Source: Nicotiana tabacum
Taxonomy: Eukaryota; Streptophyta; Magnoliopsida; Solanales; Solanaceae
Length of the DNA: 64,000 nt
Direction of reading: 5' to 3'
NCBI RefSeq assembly: GCF_000715075.1
Contig: NC_134100.1
Span: 26,032,609-26,096,608 of the forward strand
Positions within the stretch are counted from its first letter, which is position 1. The number at the start of each line of letters is the position of its first letter. The notes under the pieces were generated by a model. The model worked only from the letters and a program-made list of their open reading frames with translations. It was not told where the DNA came from and did not search any database. A program made the position numbers and the translations under genes. Below, one piece after another: positions 11,733 to 23,245 of the stretch.

Positions 11733-12844
11733 GATGCCGTGCTTGGTAATTGGAAAGACGCTCCATTTCTTGGCTAGCTGGGGAGGAGTTGTGGTGGTTT
11801 ATTTTGTTGTCATTTTTGTTATCCGGGCTATATTCAGAGTTGTAATCCGGATATTGTCTTGTGACTCAAACCCTTTTATCCTTTTATTTTTCCTAGTTTC
11901 TTTAGTCGTAGTAACTCATTTAGTGTTATATAAGTTTGTTCCAGGGTTGTAACCCCAGTGTATTTTGTTTGTTTTGTTGTTCAAACCCTTTTACGTCTGT
12001 CTAATACAATTTTTTTGTTTTTTGTTATTTCTAGTCATTTTTGTTTAGTTCTCTTTTCCTTTTATAGTTTTTTTCCTACCGAGTCTAGTGACATGGCTGT
12101 ACGCATAATTCTTAGCCTGGTCTTAAAAGTTAGTCTAATCATGAAGAAATGAAACAAGTTTTGAAGATGAACATTTGAGGGAAATAAGTACAGATTTGGA
12201 CATTTTGAGATTATTTAAAGCCCGAATTGTGTGAAACCGGGGCAGATAATTTGGGAAGTTAATAGGGTGACAAGAATTTGTTATAAGAGAGTGCATCCCA
12301 ACAATTTGAAGTGAGCAGTTTTGAGTTCAAGTACACCTCAATTTACAAGATAAAGTCAAGGGAGTTTGCTCCAAACAGACGGAGGGTATCCATCGTGAAG
12401 AAGAAATCACCCAATGAGAGTTCTGTACTTGATAAGACAATAAAAAAAAGTGGAAAACATATCAGTGATATCAATGCCGAAGCTGCAAAAGAAATGTTGT
12501 GCATGATCTTTTTTTTTCATTCTCAAGTTGAACGTGCTGTACTTGGCATTTTTAGGAACTGGGAGGCCCTCTTTCAGATACCCTAACTCTTTATACCATT
12601 CAGTACCCCATTTGAGCTTATACTGATTTCTTTGACCTCCCCTCTTTTAGAATCAAGTTAGAGTCATATGAAGAAAAAAGAAAAAAAAGAGTTCCTGTCC
12701 CTATAGGTTTATTTTTGAAAGTTCATTCCGAAAGGAAAATAAAAAAAAAATAAAAAAATAAAAATAGAGATAAAGAAAAAAAAAGAAAAAGAAAAGAAGA
12801 AAAAGAAAAAAAGAAAAAGGAAAATAGTAACAAAGAGTAGTCTT

Positions 12845-12907
12845 GTGAACTACATTTGACCTGATTCTTGTCACCACAAGATACATAGGCAGCCTTACGG
12901 TTCGGTC
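12845..12907 (+). repeat. Dispersed 65-70-bp motif, copy 3
   Basis: TGAACTACATTTGACCTGATTC, then AGATACATAGGCAGCC and GGTTCGGTCAT. The pairing arms are weaker here than in copy 1. Confidence 0.6.
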
Positions 12908-13230
12908 ATACCAAATAAAATATTTCATAATCCCATGAAGTCAAGAGTGGGACGGTTGTTCTTAGAATCAAATTCTTTTGTTTTAGAAATTGGGGCAAAG
13001 TTTTGAAATGGATTCCAAAAGTTGTAAATAAATTAACCCGGTTATCTTAGTTGTTTTGAGCCTTTATGATATCCTTTCTTTCTAACCCTGTCCAAAAGCC
13101 ACATTACAGTCCAAAAAAGACCTACCAGATAACCTTTGAGAGTGCTGATTTAGCTGTGCCAGGAGCATATGCTGTTTTTACTATGGTCAATGCCTTGTCA
13201 TCTACAGAATCAGAGGAAATAAAAGAAAAA

Positions 13231-13360
13231 GAACAAAATAGGAGAGTCTTATCGGTGAAAACCTTCATTGGCACCATAAGGCGACGGTAGGTTGAGAGAA
13301 AGAACAAAATGAGAGAGGCTTGATGGTGAAAACCCTTCGGGCACTACAAGTCGAATAAGG
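13231..13360 (+). repeat. Two imperfect 60-70-bp repeats
   Basis: AGAACAAAAT.GGAGAG.CTT followed by GGTGAAAACC(C)TTC and GGCACCA/TACAAG occurs twice in succession. No coding role seen. It is part of the 3' UTR of the Tat-like element. Confidence 0.55.
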
Positions 13361-14179
13361 ATCGTGAATCAGATAGGATAATCGGAGCATTGAAGCCTAG
13401 TTTCATGGCCAAAGAGGTACAACAAGAGTTGAACATTAGATTTACTTGACAGATTAGGTCACTTAATCCAAAGGTGCATGTCATGGTCATTAGAGTTGGT
13501 ATCCACATCTCATAAGTTTCTACGTCGTAATTTTATCGTTAGGTATCATCTCTTTCCATTGTCCCTTACTCTGTTCCTTTTGTTTTGTTTACTTCCTCTT
13601 CCTGAGTCTTTTTGGTCAGAACAAGTGAGAAATAACTTTAAAATTTTCCACCAGCTTTCTAATTGCACAAAGCGGAGTCTGGCTAGCACATCAAACCAAC
13701 ATAAGTCAGGAAAGAACAGTATGCGCACTGAGTTGGTAACAATCAACGTGCTTTGGGATTCATGTGAAATACAAAGGTTCGGTATATGTCAATTCATGAA
13801 CAATGCAACAGATAGAGGGTGTTGGGTTTGAATGGATCAAAGGTATTTTCTGTGATAAGGTTGACAGAGAAAGTGGTTATTCAATGAACAAGCAAGGCCT
13901 TTCGAGTTGAAATCAAAGTTATCATATGAAGTGAAGAAGCAATCGCCCTCAAAGTCAAGGCCACAAACCAACCACCATGTTTAAACTCACAAGTTTTCTT
14001 TGTTTGAAACAAGGACGAAAACTATGTCCAAATCAAATCTTGGAAGCTTGAATTTTTCAAGTGTCGTGGCCAAATTATGTTAGCACAAAGGCGGTTTGAG
14101 AAAGAGAAAGGAAATTTGTTCGATCTGCATGAACCCTCCATGAGGAGAAGCAGTTCAAGTCTCAAGGAAAAACAGTGCA

Positions 14180-15745
14180 AGTGTTGGAAATCAGGCACCC
14201 ACCTGGAGAACAAGGAGAAGCAGTTCAAGTCTCAAGGAAAAACATGCGCAAGTGTTGGCAATCAGGCGCCCACCTGGAGAACAAGGAGGAGCAGTTCAAG
14301 TCTCAAGGAAAAACATGCGCAAGTGTTGGGAATCAGGCACCCACCTGGAGAACAAGAGAAAACAGTTCAAGTTTCGAGGAAAAACAGTGCAAGTTTCGAG
14401 GGAAAAGTAGTGCAGGTGTTGGAAATCAGGCACCCACCTAAAGAACAAGGGGAGACAGTTCAAAAGAAAAGCAGTTTCAAGAAGAGGACAATCAGGTTCA
14501 GCAATCAGGCACCCACCGGGAGAACAAGGGAAGACAATTCAAAGGAAAAGCAGTCTCAAGAGAAAGCAGTCAGGTTCAGCAATCAGGCGCCCACCTGGAA
14601 AACAAGGGAAGACGACACAAGTTCAAAGGAAAGTAGGTCAAGCTCAGCAATCAGGCGCCTACCTGGAGAACAAGGGAGAACCGCTCAAGTTTCAAAGGAA
14701 AATAGTGCGAGTTTAGCAATCAGGCGCCCACCTAGAGAGCAAGGGAAAATGGTGCAAGTTTCTAGGGAAAACAGTTCCAAGTAGAAAGAGAAGATGGTTC
14801 GAGCGTCTGCAGTCAGGCGCCTACCTGGAAAACAAAGGAAAACAATTCAAGTTTTAGAGGAAAGGAATACAGTTCAAATGTTGGTAATCAGGCACCCACC
14901 TAGAGAACAAAGGGAAAGCACCAATGTTCAAGGGAAGACAGTTCAAGTTTCAAGGGAAAGCAGTTTCAAAGAAAAGCGGTTCAAGTTCAGCAATCAGGCG
15001 CCCACCTGGAGAACAAGGGAAAACAGCTCAAGTTTCAAAGGAAGACAGTTCAAGTTCAGAAATCAGGCGCCCACCTCGAGAACAAGGGAAAACAGCTCAA
15101 GTTTCAGGGAAAAGCAGTTCGAGTTTCAGCAGTCAGACGCCTACCTAGAGAACAAAGGAAGACAGTTCAAGTTTCAAGGAAAAGCAATTTGAGTTTCAGC
15201 AATTAGGTGCTCACCTGGAGAACAAGGTAAGACAATTCAAGTTTCAAGGGAAAGCAGTTTCAAAGGAAAGCAGGTCAAGTTTAGCAATCAGGTGCCCACC
15301 TGGAGAACAAGGGAAGATAGTTCAAGTTTCAAAGGAAAGCAGTTTCAAAGGAAAGCGGTTCAGGTTCAACAATCAGGCGCCTACCTAGAGAACAAGGGAA
15401 AACAACTCAAGTTTCAAGGGAAAGCAGGTCAAGTTTAGCAATCAGGCGCCCACCTGGAGAACAAGGCAAAACAACTCAAGTTTCAAAGGAAGACAGTTCA
15501 AGTTCAACAATCAGGCACCCACCTGGAGAACAAGGGAAAGAAACTCAAGTTTCGAAGGAAGATAGTTCAAGTTAAGCAATCAGGCACCCACCTGGAAAAC
15601 AAGGGAAAGCAGCTTAAGTTTCAAGGAAAGCAGTTCGGGTTTCAGCGATCAGGCGCCCACCTGGAGAACAAGGGAAGGCAGTCCAAGTTTTGAAGGAAGA
15701 TAGTTCGAGTTCAGTAATCAGGTGCCTACCTAGAAAACAAGGGGA
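14180..15745 (+). repeat. 70-bp minisatellite in the 3' UTR of the Tat-like element
   Basis: At least 21 units each begin near ATCAGGCGCCCACCTGGAGA and continue with purine-rich GTTCAAGTTTC and GGAAAGCAG blocks. Successive unit starts at 14993, 15062, 15132 and 15202 give periods of 69-70 bp. Other units run up to about 95 bp because an extra AGCAGTTTCAAAGGA-type block is inserted. Units vary at GGCGCC/GGCACC/GGTGCC. Partial open frames (for example 14077-14784) arise because 69 is divisible by 3 and stops are rare in this composition. Tandem arrays in 3' UTRs are known for Tat/Ogre elements and can seed satellites. Confidence 0.92.
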
Positions 15746-16000
15746 TTCACTTCAGAATGCAATTCAAGTCAGCAACAAAGGAAGCTCACCTAGAAAGTAC
15801 GAGTCAACAAAGCCGCAGAAACTACAAGATCAAGCTTCAGAAGACTTATAGATAGGAATCTTGTAACTCATAGTTGACAGGTTTAGTTAGTCTTTTTCAT
15901 TTTTTGATTTTGATGTAATAACAGGACCGCGTACCGGAACCTCGACGGAATGGCACCTCGATCGGCTCTCCACCTCGGTATATTCTATCATCTTACTCAC
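15746..16000 (+). other. Non-coding 3' UTR after the minisatellite
   Basis: Unique-looking 3' UTR between the minisatellite and the last dispersed motif. I see no gene in it. Confidence 0.5.
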
Positions 16001-16073
16001 TTCTAAACTACACGTGGCCTGATTCCTTTATAGCCAAGGATATGTAGGCAGCTCGGATACCAGGGCTCGGTCA
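16001..16073 (+). repeat. Dispersed 65-70-bp motif, copy 4
   Basis: AAACTACACGTGGCCTGATTCC, then GGATATGTAGGCAGC and GGGCTCGGTCAC. The CTACA and TGTAG arms can still pair. Confidence 0.65.
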
Positions 16074-16173
16074 CATTCTCCTTTCTTTTAGCTTTTGGTC
16101 TCTTTAAATAAGGGTCAGGTCAAAAAATCTGTCTAGTCATTCTTTGTCTGAAAATACTTCGTATTTCCAGTCA

Positions 16174-16185
16174 AAGAGGGGCAAC
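16174..16185 (+). other. Polypurine tract of the Tat-like element
   Basis: AAAGAGGGGCAAC lies directly before the 3' LTR start TGTAGACATG, the expected plus-strand primer position. Confidence 0.85.
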
Positions 16186-18728
16186 TGTAGACATGTGATT
16201 TTTGACTCTCCCCGAGATTTTTTTATATTTTAGCATGTAAATATTTAGTTTAGGCCTAATATCTTTATTTCAACTAATTTTGACTCTTTTACTTTATTTC
16301 GTTAAAAAAATGAAAATTACAAAAAAATAGTTTCCTTAATGGTTTGCAGTCATACTATTTTACTAGGATTCTTATTTTTAGTATAATCTTTGAAAAAATA
16401 CAAAAATAATTGCTAATTTTATCCCCATTTTAGTACATAAGCTAAGGTTAACTAGTAAGTTTATAGATTTTTACTTCTTAGGAAATAAAAAGAATTAAGC
16501 TTGGGCTTATTGATTTGTCTCTCTTGAATTTAAGTACTCATCTAGCCTGATTTTGAGCCCAAATTCGGATAGCCCATTCCCCTTAACCCTAATCCCCTTC
16601 CCATAAATACATAGACAAAGCTAAAGAAAAGGGGGGAACAAAAAATAAATAAAAACCCTAGGGACCTACGACCTAAAGGGATCTGAAAAAAAGCATTTTA
16701 ACCTATACTCTAAGAGGACCCGTCGCAGAGAAAAAGAGAGACCCCTAGAGAAGCAATCAACCGCAAAAAATGAAAGCCAAAAAATCCCTAAGGTAACAAA
16801 ACTGATCTGCTGTTTTCCATGATAGAGGAGGAACCTTCAGCTAATCTTTCTTCAAAAGAAAACTACCTAACGCTAATAACTCTAAGAAGGAGCTGGAATC
16901 GTTCTCCATTTTTTTGAGGCTAAGCCTCATCTTCTTCATCAAAACTTAACAAGGACAACAAAGAAACTGTAGAAACCAGAATGCTCAACCGTTTTTTGAT
17001 TGGAAAAAAGTCTACAAAAACCCTTGAGCTCCTTCTTCTTCCAATACTTGGAGCTACTGCTGCTTCTTCATCCCCCACCGTTCTGATTCTTCTTCAACCA
17101 ACCGATGAACCAGCCCACCCAAATCTCCTCTTGAAACTAGTGACCACCGGCTACTATTTTCAGTCCAAAACGAGAGCAGCAACAATGAGGAAGAGTTTCT
17201 GCTTTTTCTGTTTGTTCTTTGGTTGTCGTCAAAAAACAGCGGTGTTTAGTTGAGTTTGAGTTCCGTTAAACCCCGTTCGTAAGTCGCTTGCTCCATTAAT
17301 TGGGTCTGTTCAGTTCCGTTCGAGATTCCGGCGAGATTCCGGCGAGATTCCGGTGCTGCTACATTTTCTGTTCGAGTCCGTGTCTGTTAGTCAAGCGTCG
17401 AAACAGTGTTGTGAATGAAGCTGTGTTTCATCTAAAGTTCAGGTTCATATTTTTAGATTTGTTTCTTCTCTCAACCTTGATTAATTTTGAAAAGATTCGT
17501 CATTTTTATGTCTCAACCAATATGTTTTATGTTGTAAGAATGAAATGTTCCACCTCAGTTATGTGCCTATATTAGCTGTATTTTTCCCATTAGAAATTAA
17601 AATGAATGAGAAAAGGAAGAAAATTTGAGGATTGGTTCATATTTTAGACAAAATGCCTTTGCTTGATAGAGTTCAGTCAAAAAATGTAACACTGCCTAGC
17701 ATTCCCATTGCAGACTTCATAAATTTCCTCCGAATAATCCAAAATTGAATATGGGTTCTTACATTGGCACGTTATTTTTGGTTTTAATTACTGAAGTATT
17801 GATAAGAATTTGTTCAACCGTCTGTTTCAGTAATTGGGCCTCTTAATAATGGGTTTGGTATTTGATAAATCGGATTTGCAAGATATTAAATAATTCGTAA
17901 ATATTCGTAGTTTGCTTTAGGCACGTCTAATATACCATCATAGTTGCGTACACATTTGCATGACATAATTACGATTCTTTAAACAAAAATAGAGTATGCG
18001 TTCGCACAACTTCGGTCAAACTTTCTTAATAATAAAATTGTTTTTAATAGGCCGCTAAATTAAATTTAGTTCATATAGTCCGAGGTGTGCCATCCACAAT
18101 TTAATCATTCATGGCCCTCGTATTAATCTTATGACTTAGATACAAAAATGAATAATGTTTGTAGCTTTCTTTAGGCATGATTTAATCTATAACCGTGATT
18201 GTGTACACGTTCACGTGACATAATTACGATTTTGAAAACAAAATCGTAGTATGCGTTCGCGCAACTTTGATTAAACCTTCTTAATATTAATAAAGCGTTA
18301 TTAATTGTGGACACGTGCGCGTAACATGATTTTTTGACGCGCCAAATAAATGGGTACTCGTACGCGTGACCCGTTTCAAGACAATTTCTTAATTAAAAGA
18401 GGCAAATGCACTTAGGTTCTAAAATCAGTAATCAAACAATTTGTTTAAGCCATGTATGATCAAAGCGACCGTGCTAGAACCACAGAACTTGGGAATGCCT
18501 AACACCTTCTCCCGGCTTAACAGAATTCCTTACCCAAATTTCTGTGTTCGCAGGCCGTAAATAGAGTCAAACTTCCTCGATTCGGGATTTTAACCCGTGA
18601 CTTGGGACACCATGAATTATCCCAAGTGGCGACTCTAATTTTAATTAAATAATCCCATTTCGATTGTCACTTAAATTGGAAAAACTCCCTTATACGCTTT
18701 CGGGGTATAGGAAAAAGGAGGTGTGAAA
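16186..18728 (+). repeat. 3' LTR of the Tat-like element
   Basis: Aligns with 5021-7520 over its whole length and keeps the TATA-like box, the duplicated CGTTCGC block and the ACTTGGGA/TCCCAAGT inverted repeat. Its last two bases are AA instead of CA. The target duplication CCTAG follows immediately, which fixes the end. Confidence 0.92.
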
Positions 18729-18733
18729 CCTAG
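18729..18733. repeat. Target site duplication CCTAG, right copy
   Basis: Identical to 5016-5020. Confidence 0.9.
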
Positions 18734-18824
18734 ATTATGGGGATTAATCAAACCCTAATTAAAAAAGAAGAAGTTAAAACAAAAAAAATGAAAAACAATG
18801 AATTGAGCATACCAGTTGTGAGAG

Positions 18825-20439
18825 GAGTTGTTCATCCGGGAATGCATCATTAATTTCGAGACCATCTTTGGGTCTCCCCTCCTCTTCCAAGCGGGAGAAG
18901 TGGTCCGCCACTTGATTTTAACTTATTTTCCGATCAACAATCTCTAGGTCAAATTCTTGAAGAAACAAAACCCATCTCATCAATCTAGCTTTAGAGTCCT
19001 TTTTGGTCATCAAGTAACGGAGTGCTGCGTGATCAGTATGTATAATCACTTTGGAACCCATGAGTTAAGGCCTAAACTTTTCCATTGCAAACACAATGGC
19101 TAGCAACTCTTTATTCGTCACCGTATAATTAACCTGGGCATCATTCATAGTTTTGCTTGCATAGTACACTGGATGAAACATCTTGTTCACCCTTTGCCCC
19201 AAGACCGCTCCTACCTCAACGTCACTAACTTCACACATGAGCTCAAATGGCAAGCTTCAATTAGGTGCAGTGATGATGGGAGTGGTAGTCAATCTATATT
19301 TGAGAAGCTCAAAAGCTTTCATGTGCACATCATTAAACACAAACTTTGCATCCTTATCCAACAATTTACACAAGGGATTCACCACCTTGGAGAAGTCCTT
19401 GATGAACCTTCGGTAGAACCCCGCATGCCCAAGAAAGCTCCTCATTCCTTTGACGGAAGTAGGATAAGTGAATTTTGTAATCACTTCAATCTTCACTTTG
19501 TCCATTTCGATACTGTTCTTTGAAATCTTACGGTCGAGGACAATGCCCTCCTCGACCATAAAGTGGCAGTTTTCCCAATTAAGCACTAGATTCGTCTCTT
19601 CACATCGGGCCAACACTTTGTCAAGATTACCCAAACATTATTCAAAAGAGTCACCCATAACACTAAAATCATCCATGAACACTTCTAAGAAGTCCTCCAC
19701 CATGCCCATAAATATAGCCATCATACACCGCTGAAATATAGCCAATGCATTACACAAACCAAATAGCATCCGTGCGAATGCAAAGGTACTATACGGACAT
19801 GTGAAAGTGGTTTTCTCCTAGTCCTCCGGTGCAATCAAAATTTGGTTGTATCTTGAGTACCCATCCAAAAAGCAATAGTAGGAACGCCCGGCAAGTCTAT
19901 CCAACATTTGGTCAAGAAAGGGCAATGAAAAATGATCTTTGCGGGTCACTTTATTTAGCTTCCGGTAGTCCATGCATACCCTCCATCCGGTGACAGTCCT
20001 AGTGGGGATCAACTCATTTTGCTCATTTTTGACCACAGTCATACCCCTTTTTTCGGCACACATTGTACCGGTGAAGTCCATGAACTACCTGAGATGGGGT
20101 ATACAACCCCTGCATCTAGCCACTTGATAACTTCCTTTTTGACGACCTCTTGCATAGCCTCGTTCAAGCTCTTTTGATGTTCCATAGAGGGTTTGGAATC
20201 ATCCTCAAGTATAATCTTGTGCATGCAAAAGGCGGGGCTTATCCCCCGAATATCAGTAGAGTCCATCCAATTGCCTTATTCCTTCGTTGGAGCGCCTTGA
20301 GGGTGGAATCTACTTGCACATTAGTTAAGCACGTAGAAAGAATAACAGGTAAAGTTGAACAAGGGCCTAAGAATTCATACCTAAGGTGAGGAGGCAAAGG
20401 CTTCAACTCCAATATGGGAGGTTCCTCGATTGAGGGCTT
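18825..20439 (-). pseudogene. Reverse transcriptase and RNase H of Athila A, broken; integrase absent
   Basis: Minus-strand pol of an Athila-like element. From N to C: a linker with HKIILEDD and LDAGVVYPI (about 20240-20100), RT core GWRVCMDYRKLNK, the catalytic block VFMDDFSV (around 19665-19680), SFLGHAGFYRRFIKDFS (about 19430), and RNase H with [23 protein letters not shown] (about 19100) and NQVADHFSRLE (about 18890). In-frame stops and frameshifts interrupt it at least five times. The sequence breaks off after FPDEQLL near 18822. In element B the RNase H tail continues into an integrase, so A has lost roughly 1.9 kb here. The enzyme would copy element RNA into DNA, but this copy cannot be functional. 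Confidence 0.85.
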
Positions 20440-21364
20440 TGTTGGTGGGGTATTTCTGTTCTCAACATCCAAGGAAAGTTTACGGGGCTCGTAGGAGTAA
20501 GAACCCAGTCCTTGCAAGGCATTGACATACTCTACCAAGCCTTCATCCTCAGTCACATCATGGTTCAACAATATAGCTTCCAAAGGACCCTCCACATTGA
20601 TCATGGCACCTGTGTCATCAACTATCACCTCCGTCACTAGATCCACAAAAGAACAAACCTCAGTACTATTCGGCTGCTTCATTGATTTGCACACATAGAA
20701 GACAACTTTTTTGTCACCCATCGGATAGGTGAGCTCCCCTGCTTCCACATCAACCAATGCCTTCCCTATTGCTAGGAAAGTCCTGCCCAATATTATCGGT
20801 ACTTCATAGTCAACTTCGCAATCGAGAATTACAAAATCCGCAGGCAAAATAAACTTGTCAACCAGGACAAGAACATCATCAATAATACCAAACGACCTCT
20901 TCATTGTTCTATCCGCCATTTGCAATATCATTAAGTAGCTCTTGGTTTATCAACACGAAAAGTATTGAATACAGAGTAAAGCATCAAATTTATACTTGCT
21001 CCCAAATCACATAAGGCCTTTGTAAAATCTGCACTCCCAATGGTATATGGAATAGTAAATGCACCGGGATCTTCAAGCTTTGGAGCCATCGAGTGAACAA
21101 TGGCACTCACTTGATGAGTCATTTTGATGGTCTCTCAATCCATAGATCTCTTTTTAGTTACCAAGTCTTTCATAAACTTGGAATATCCCGACATTTGCTC
21201 AAGAGCTTCCACCAAGGGCACATTGATCGACAAACTTTTCATCATCTCAATAAACTTCTTGAACTGGTTTTCAATATTATGCTTTGCAAGTCTTTGAGGG
21301 TAAGGTGGAGGAGGCCTTGGCAAGGGAGCCTTGGCTTTAGGCATTACCGTTTCCGGCATGTCTA
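20440..21364 (-). pseudogene. Aspartic protease and linker region of Athila A, broken
   Basis: The frame contains PRPPPPYPQRLA (about 21300), SLSINVPLVEALEQMSGY, DPGAFTIPYTIG and the active-site DLGASINLM (about 20985), then DFVILDCEVDYEVPIILGR.FLA (about 20780), the C-terminal flap and hydrophobic sheet of retropepsin-like proteases. DLGA at the active site is usual in Athila. An in-frame TGA near 21137 replaces a Cys codon seen in B, and frames change near 20935. The protease would process Gag-Pol in the particle. Confidence 0.82.
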
Positions 21365-23118
21365 TCACGTGTTCACGTCATTTTGAGTCTCCTCCTCATT
21401 CTCATGAATATCAATTCTCACCTCACCTTCCAACTTCTCTTCACTCACTTGCTCATCAACTATTGGATCATCATCATTTTGCACTTCAACATCATCACTA
21501 ACAACTTCCTTTTGCTTGGAGGTACTTGCTTCACTTGTGGTCACCATCATTGCATGGCCGGTATTGTTCCCACCCTTTGGGTTTACTACCGTGTCGCTAG
21601 GTAGTGACCCCTTAGGGTGAGTGTTCAAAGCTTGCAAAATCTGGCCAAGTTGGACCTCTAGGTTGCGGATAGAAGTATTATGGGATGCCAATTGGGCATC
21701 AGAGTCGACGTTCTTCTTTATCATTTGCTCAAATATTGACTCAATCTGTCCTGTCTCATTGTTGGACGAGCTAGGACCTTGGGATGGAAATGGAGGTGGA
21801 TTGTTTGGTTGTTGAAACATTGGAGGCTTTTGAAAACCCGGCCCCGATTACCTTGATTACCGTTATTCCAACCCCCTTGGTTGTTGTTGCTACTCCAATT
21901 GCTATTGCTAACCCAATTCTGGTTGTTGTTCCACCAATTGTTGGAGTTGTTGTTGTTATTGTTCCAATTTCCTTGGCCTTTGTTGCCCCAACTCTTATTA
22001 TTCCCTGGCAATCTGCATTGTTGATTTGGAGCATTACCCCGTTGTCCTTGATAGTTGTTGGTATACAAAACCTCTTCACTTTGCTCACCATACTCATCAT
22101 CCTGGTTGTAACCACTACTACCTTGCTCATATTGATCTTGATTGCCTTGCATTTATTGCTCATGTTGTCTCCTTTTATTTACCAATAGATTAACCCCTTA
22201 CATTGTGTTTACTTGCTTTGGTCCCTGAATCTGCTGAAGTTGTGCTTTGGCTAACTGGTTCATGGTTGTTGTTAACTCAACCATGGATTATCCGTGGTCT
22301 TGAAGTTCTTTGTGAAGGTTTATGACATGAGGATCCCCGTGAGGAACATTTGCTGACTCTGCCAAGCTGAGGAAGTGTCAGCCATCTCATCAAGAATCTC
22401 ACAGGCCTCAGCATAAGGCAGCTTCATAAAATTACCCCTGATAGCTGGTTTACCACACATTGATTGGTCGTGTTTATACCCTGATAAAATGTCTGTTAGA
22501 TCATTGCTTCAGTCATATCATTGTTAGGGCATTCCTTGACCATAGTTCTATATTTATCCAAGATTTCATGAAGGGGTTCATTTGGTTCCTGTTTAAAAGC
22601 TAAGATCTCATCCCTTAATGCAGCCATATGTCCTGGTGAGAAAAACTTGGCTATAAACTTGTCGGCCAACTCATCCCACGTAGTGATGGAATGGTTGGGG
22701 AGTCTTTCGAGCTAGTCCAAAGCTTTCCCTCTAAGTGAAAAAGGGAACAATCTCAGTTTCAATGCATCCTCTGACACATTTGTCTGTTTGCTTCCCCAGC
22801 AGGTATCCACAAAGCCCTTTATATGTTTATTATGCATTCTGATGGGGAGTGCCCTCTTTGCTCCAATAAGGTCAACATGACATTTGTCATCTGGAAATTG
22901 CCCGCACGGATTCAGGGTGGGACAATTGCACTTGTGTAACCTTCATTTGGAAGAACCCGAAGAGCTACTCTTGGAGGAGTTGGGGGAGGGTCTGGAATAT
23001 TTTCATTGGCCTGGCGGCCTCTTGTTAGAGCTTGAGGTACTAGAGGCACCTCATCTTCAGCATTATCATCTACCTCCTTCCCCAAGAGAACATTTCCGAT
23101 AGGATCATTATTTGCCAT
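21365..23118 (-). pseudogene. Gag of Athila A with an Asn/Trp-rich tract, heavily broken
   Basis: The start ATG at 23118 (MANNDPIGNV) lies about 115 nt downstream of the PBS. The N-terminal Pro-rich segment ends at IRAGNF. The conserved Gag core (about 22400-22850) can be recognised from codon remnants but has stops in every frame. Around 21840-22010 the reading frame is a run of Asn, Gly, Gln and Trp (GNWNNNNNN, NNQNW, NNQGGWNNGNQGNRG), followed by NNPPPFPSQG and NLEVQLGQI. The same low-complexity tract exists in element B. No CCHC knuckle is seen. Confidence 0.78.
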
Positions 23119-23230
23119 TTTATACCTGAATCGATTAACTCACACAAGTTAGTAAAACAGAAGGAAAGAAAAATAAGACACACAACTAGTCAGATAGATA
23201 GACAAAGTCTAGCCAAAACCATTTAACTCT

Positions 23231-23245
23231 CGGGCAATGGCGCCA
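23231..23245 (-). other. Primer binding site of Athila A (tRNA-Asp type)
   Basis: Plus-strand CGGGCAATGGCGCCA resembles the 3' end of plant tRNA-Asp (CCGGCAACGGCGCCA) at 13 of 15 positions. It ends 5 nt from the LTR boundary at 23251, the normal placement for a minus-strand element. Confidence 0.82.

Larger units (their letters stand above)
11733..14076 (+). other. Region where pol would lie: non-coding
   Basis: About 2.3 kb after gag with no protease DSGA/DLGA, no RT FMDD or YIDD, and no integrase D,D,E motif in any frame. It is T-rich in the first 400 bp, then has a purine tract at 12670-12830, dispersed-motif copy 3 (12845-12907) and a pair of imperfect GGTGAAAACC-type repeats (13245-13355). 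I read this as 3' UTR-like sequence joined to gag after loss of pol. Confidence 0.65.
5021..18728 (+). mobile_element. Tat-like, gag-only (pol-less) LTR retrotransposon
   Basis: This 13.7-kb plus-strand element has two LTRs of about 2.5 kb, a primer site of the type described for Ogre/Tat elements (TGGCGACTCTACTGGGGA), a decayed Tat-type gag, a long non-coding 3' region with a minisatellite, a PPT and perfect flanking CCTAG repeats. No protease, reverse transcriptase, RNase H or integrase motif is visible on either strand, so it must have been mobilised in trans. In a sample of about 180 bp the two LTRs differ at roughly 10 positions. Confidence 0.9.

Noticed and set aside
14077..14784. A 235-codon open frame across the minisatellite, and further frames at 14794-15192
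   Set aside because: Product of a repeat length near a multiple of three and purine-rich composition. The frame is lost repeatedly along the array.
14180..15745. Possible CRISPR-like array because of regularly spaced conserved blocks
   Set aside because: The spaces are themselves repeated, the unit is a minisatellite, and the genome is a plant's.
21784..22188. 134-codon frame rich in Val, Ile and Pro opposite the Asn-rich Gag tract
   Set aside because: Antisense shadow of the low-complexity AAC/TTG tract in gag.
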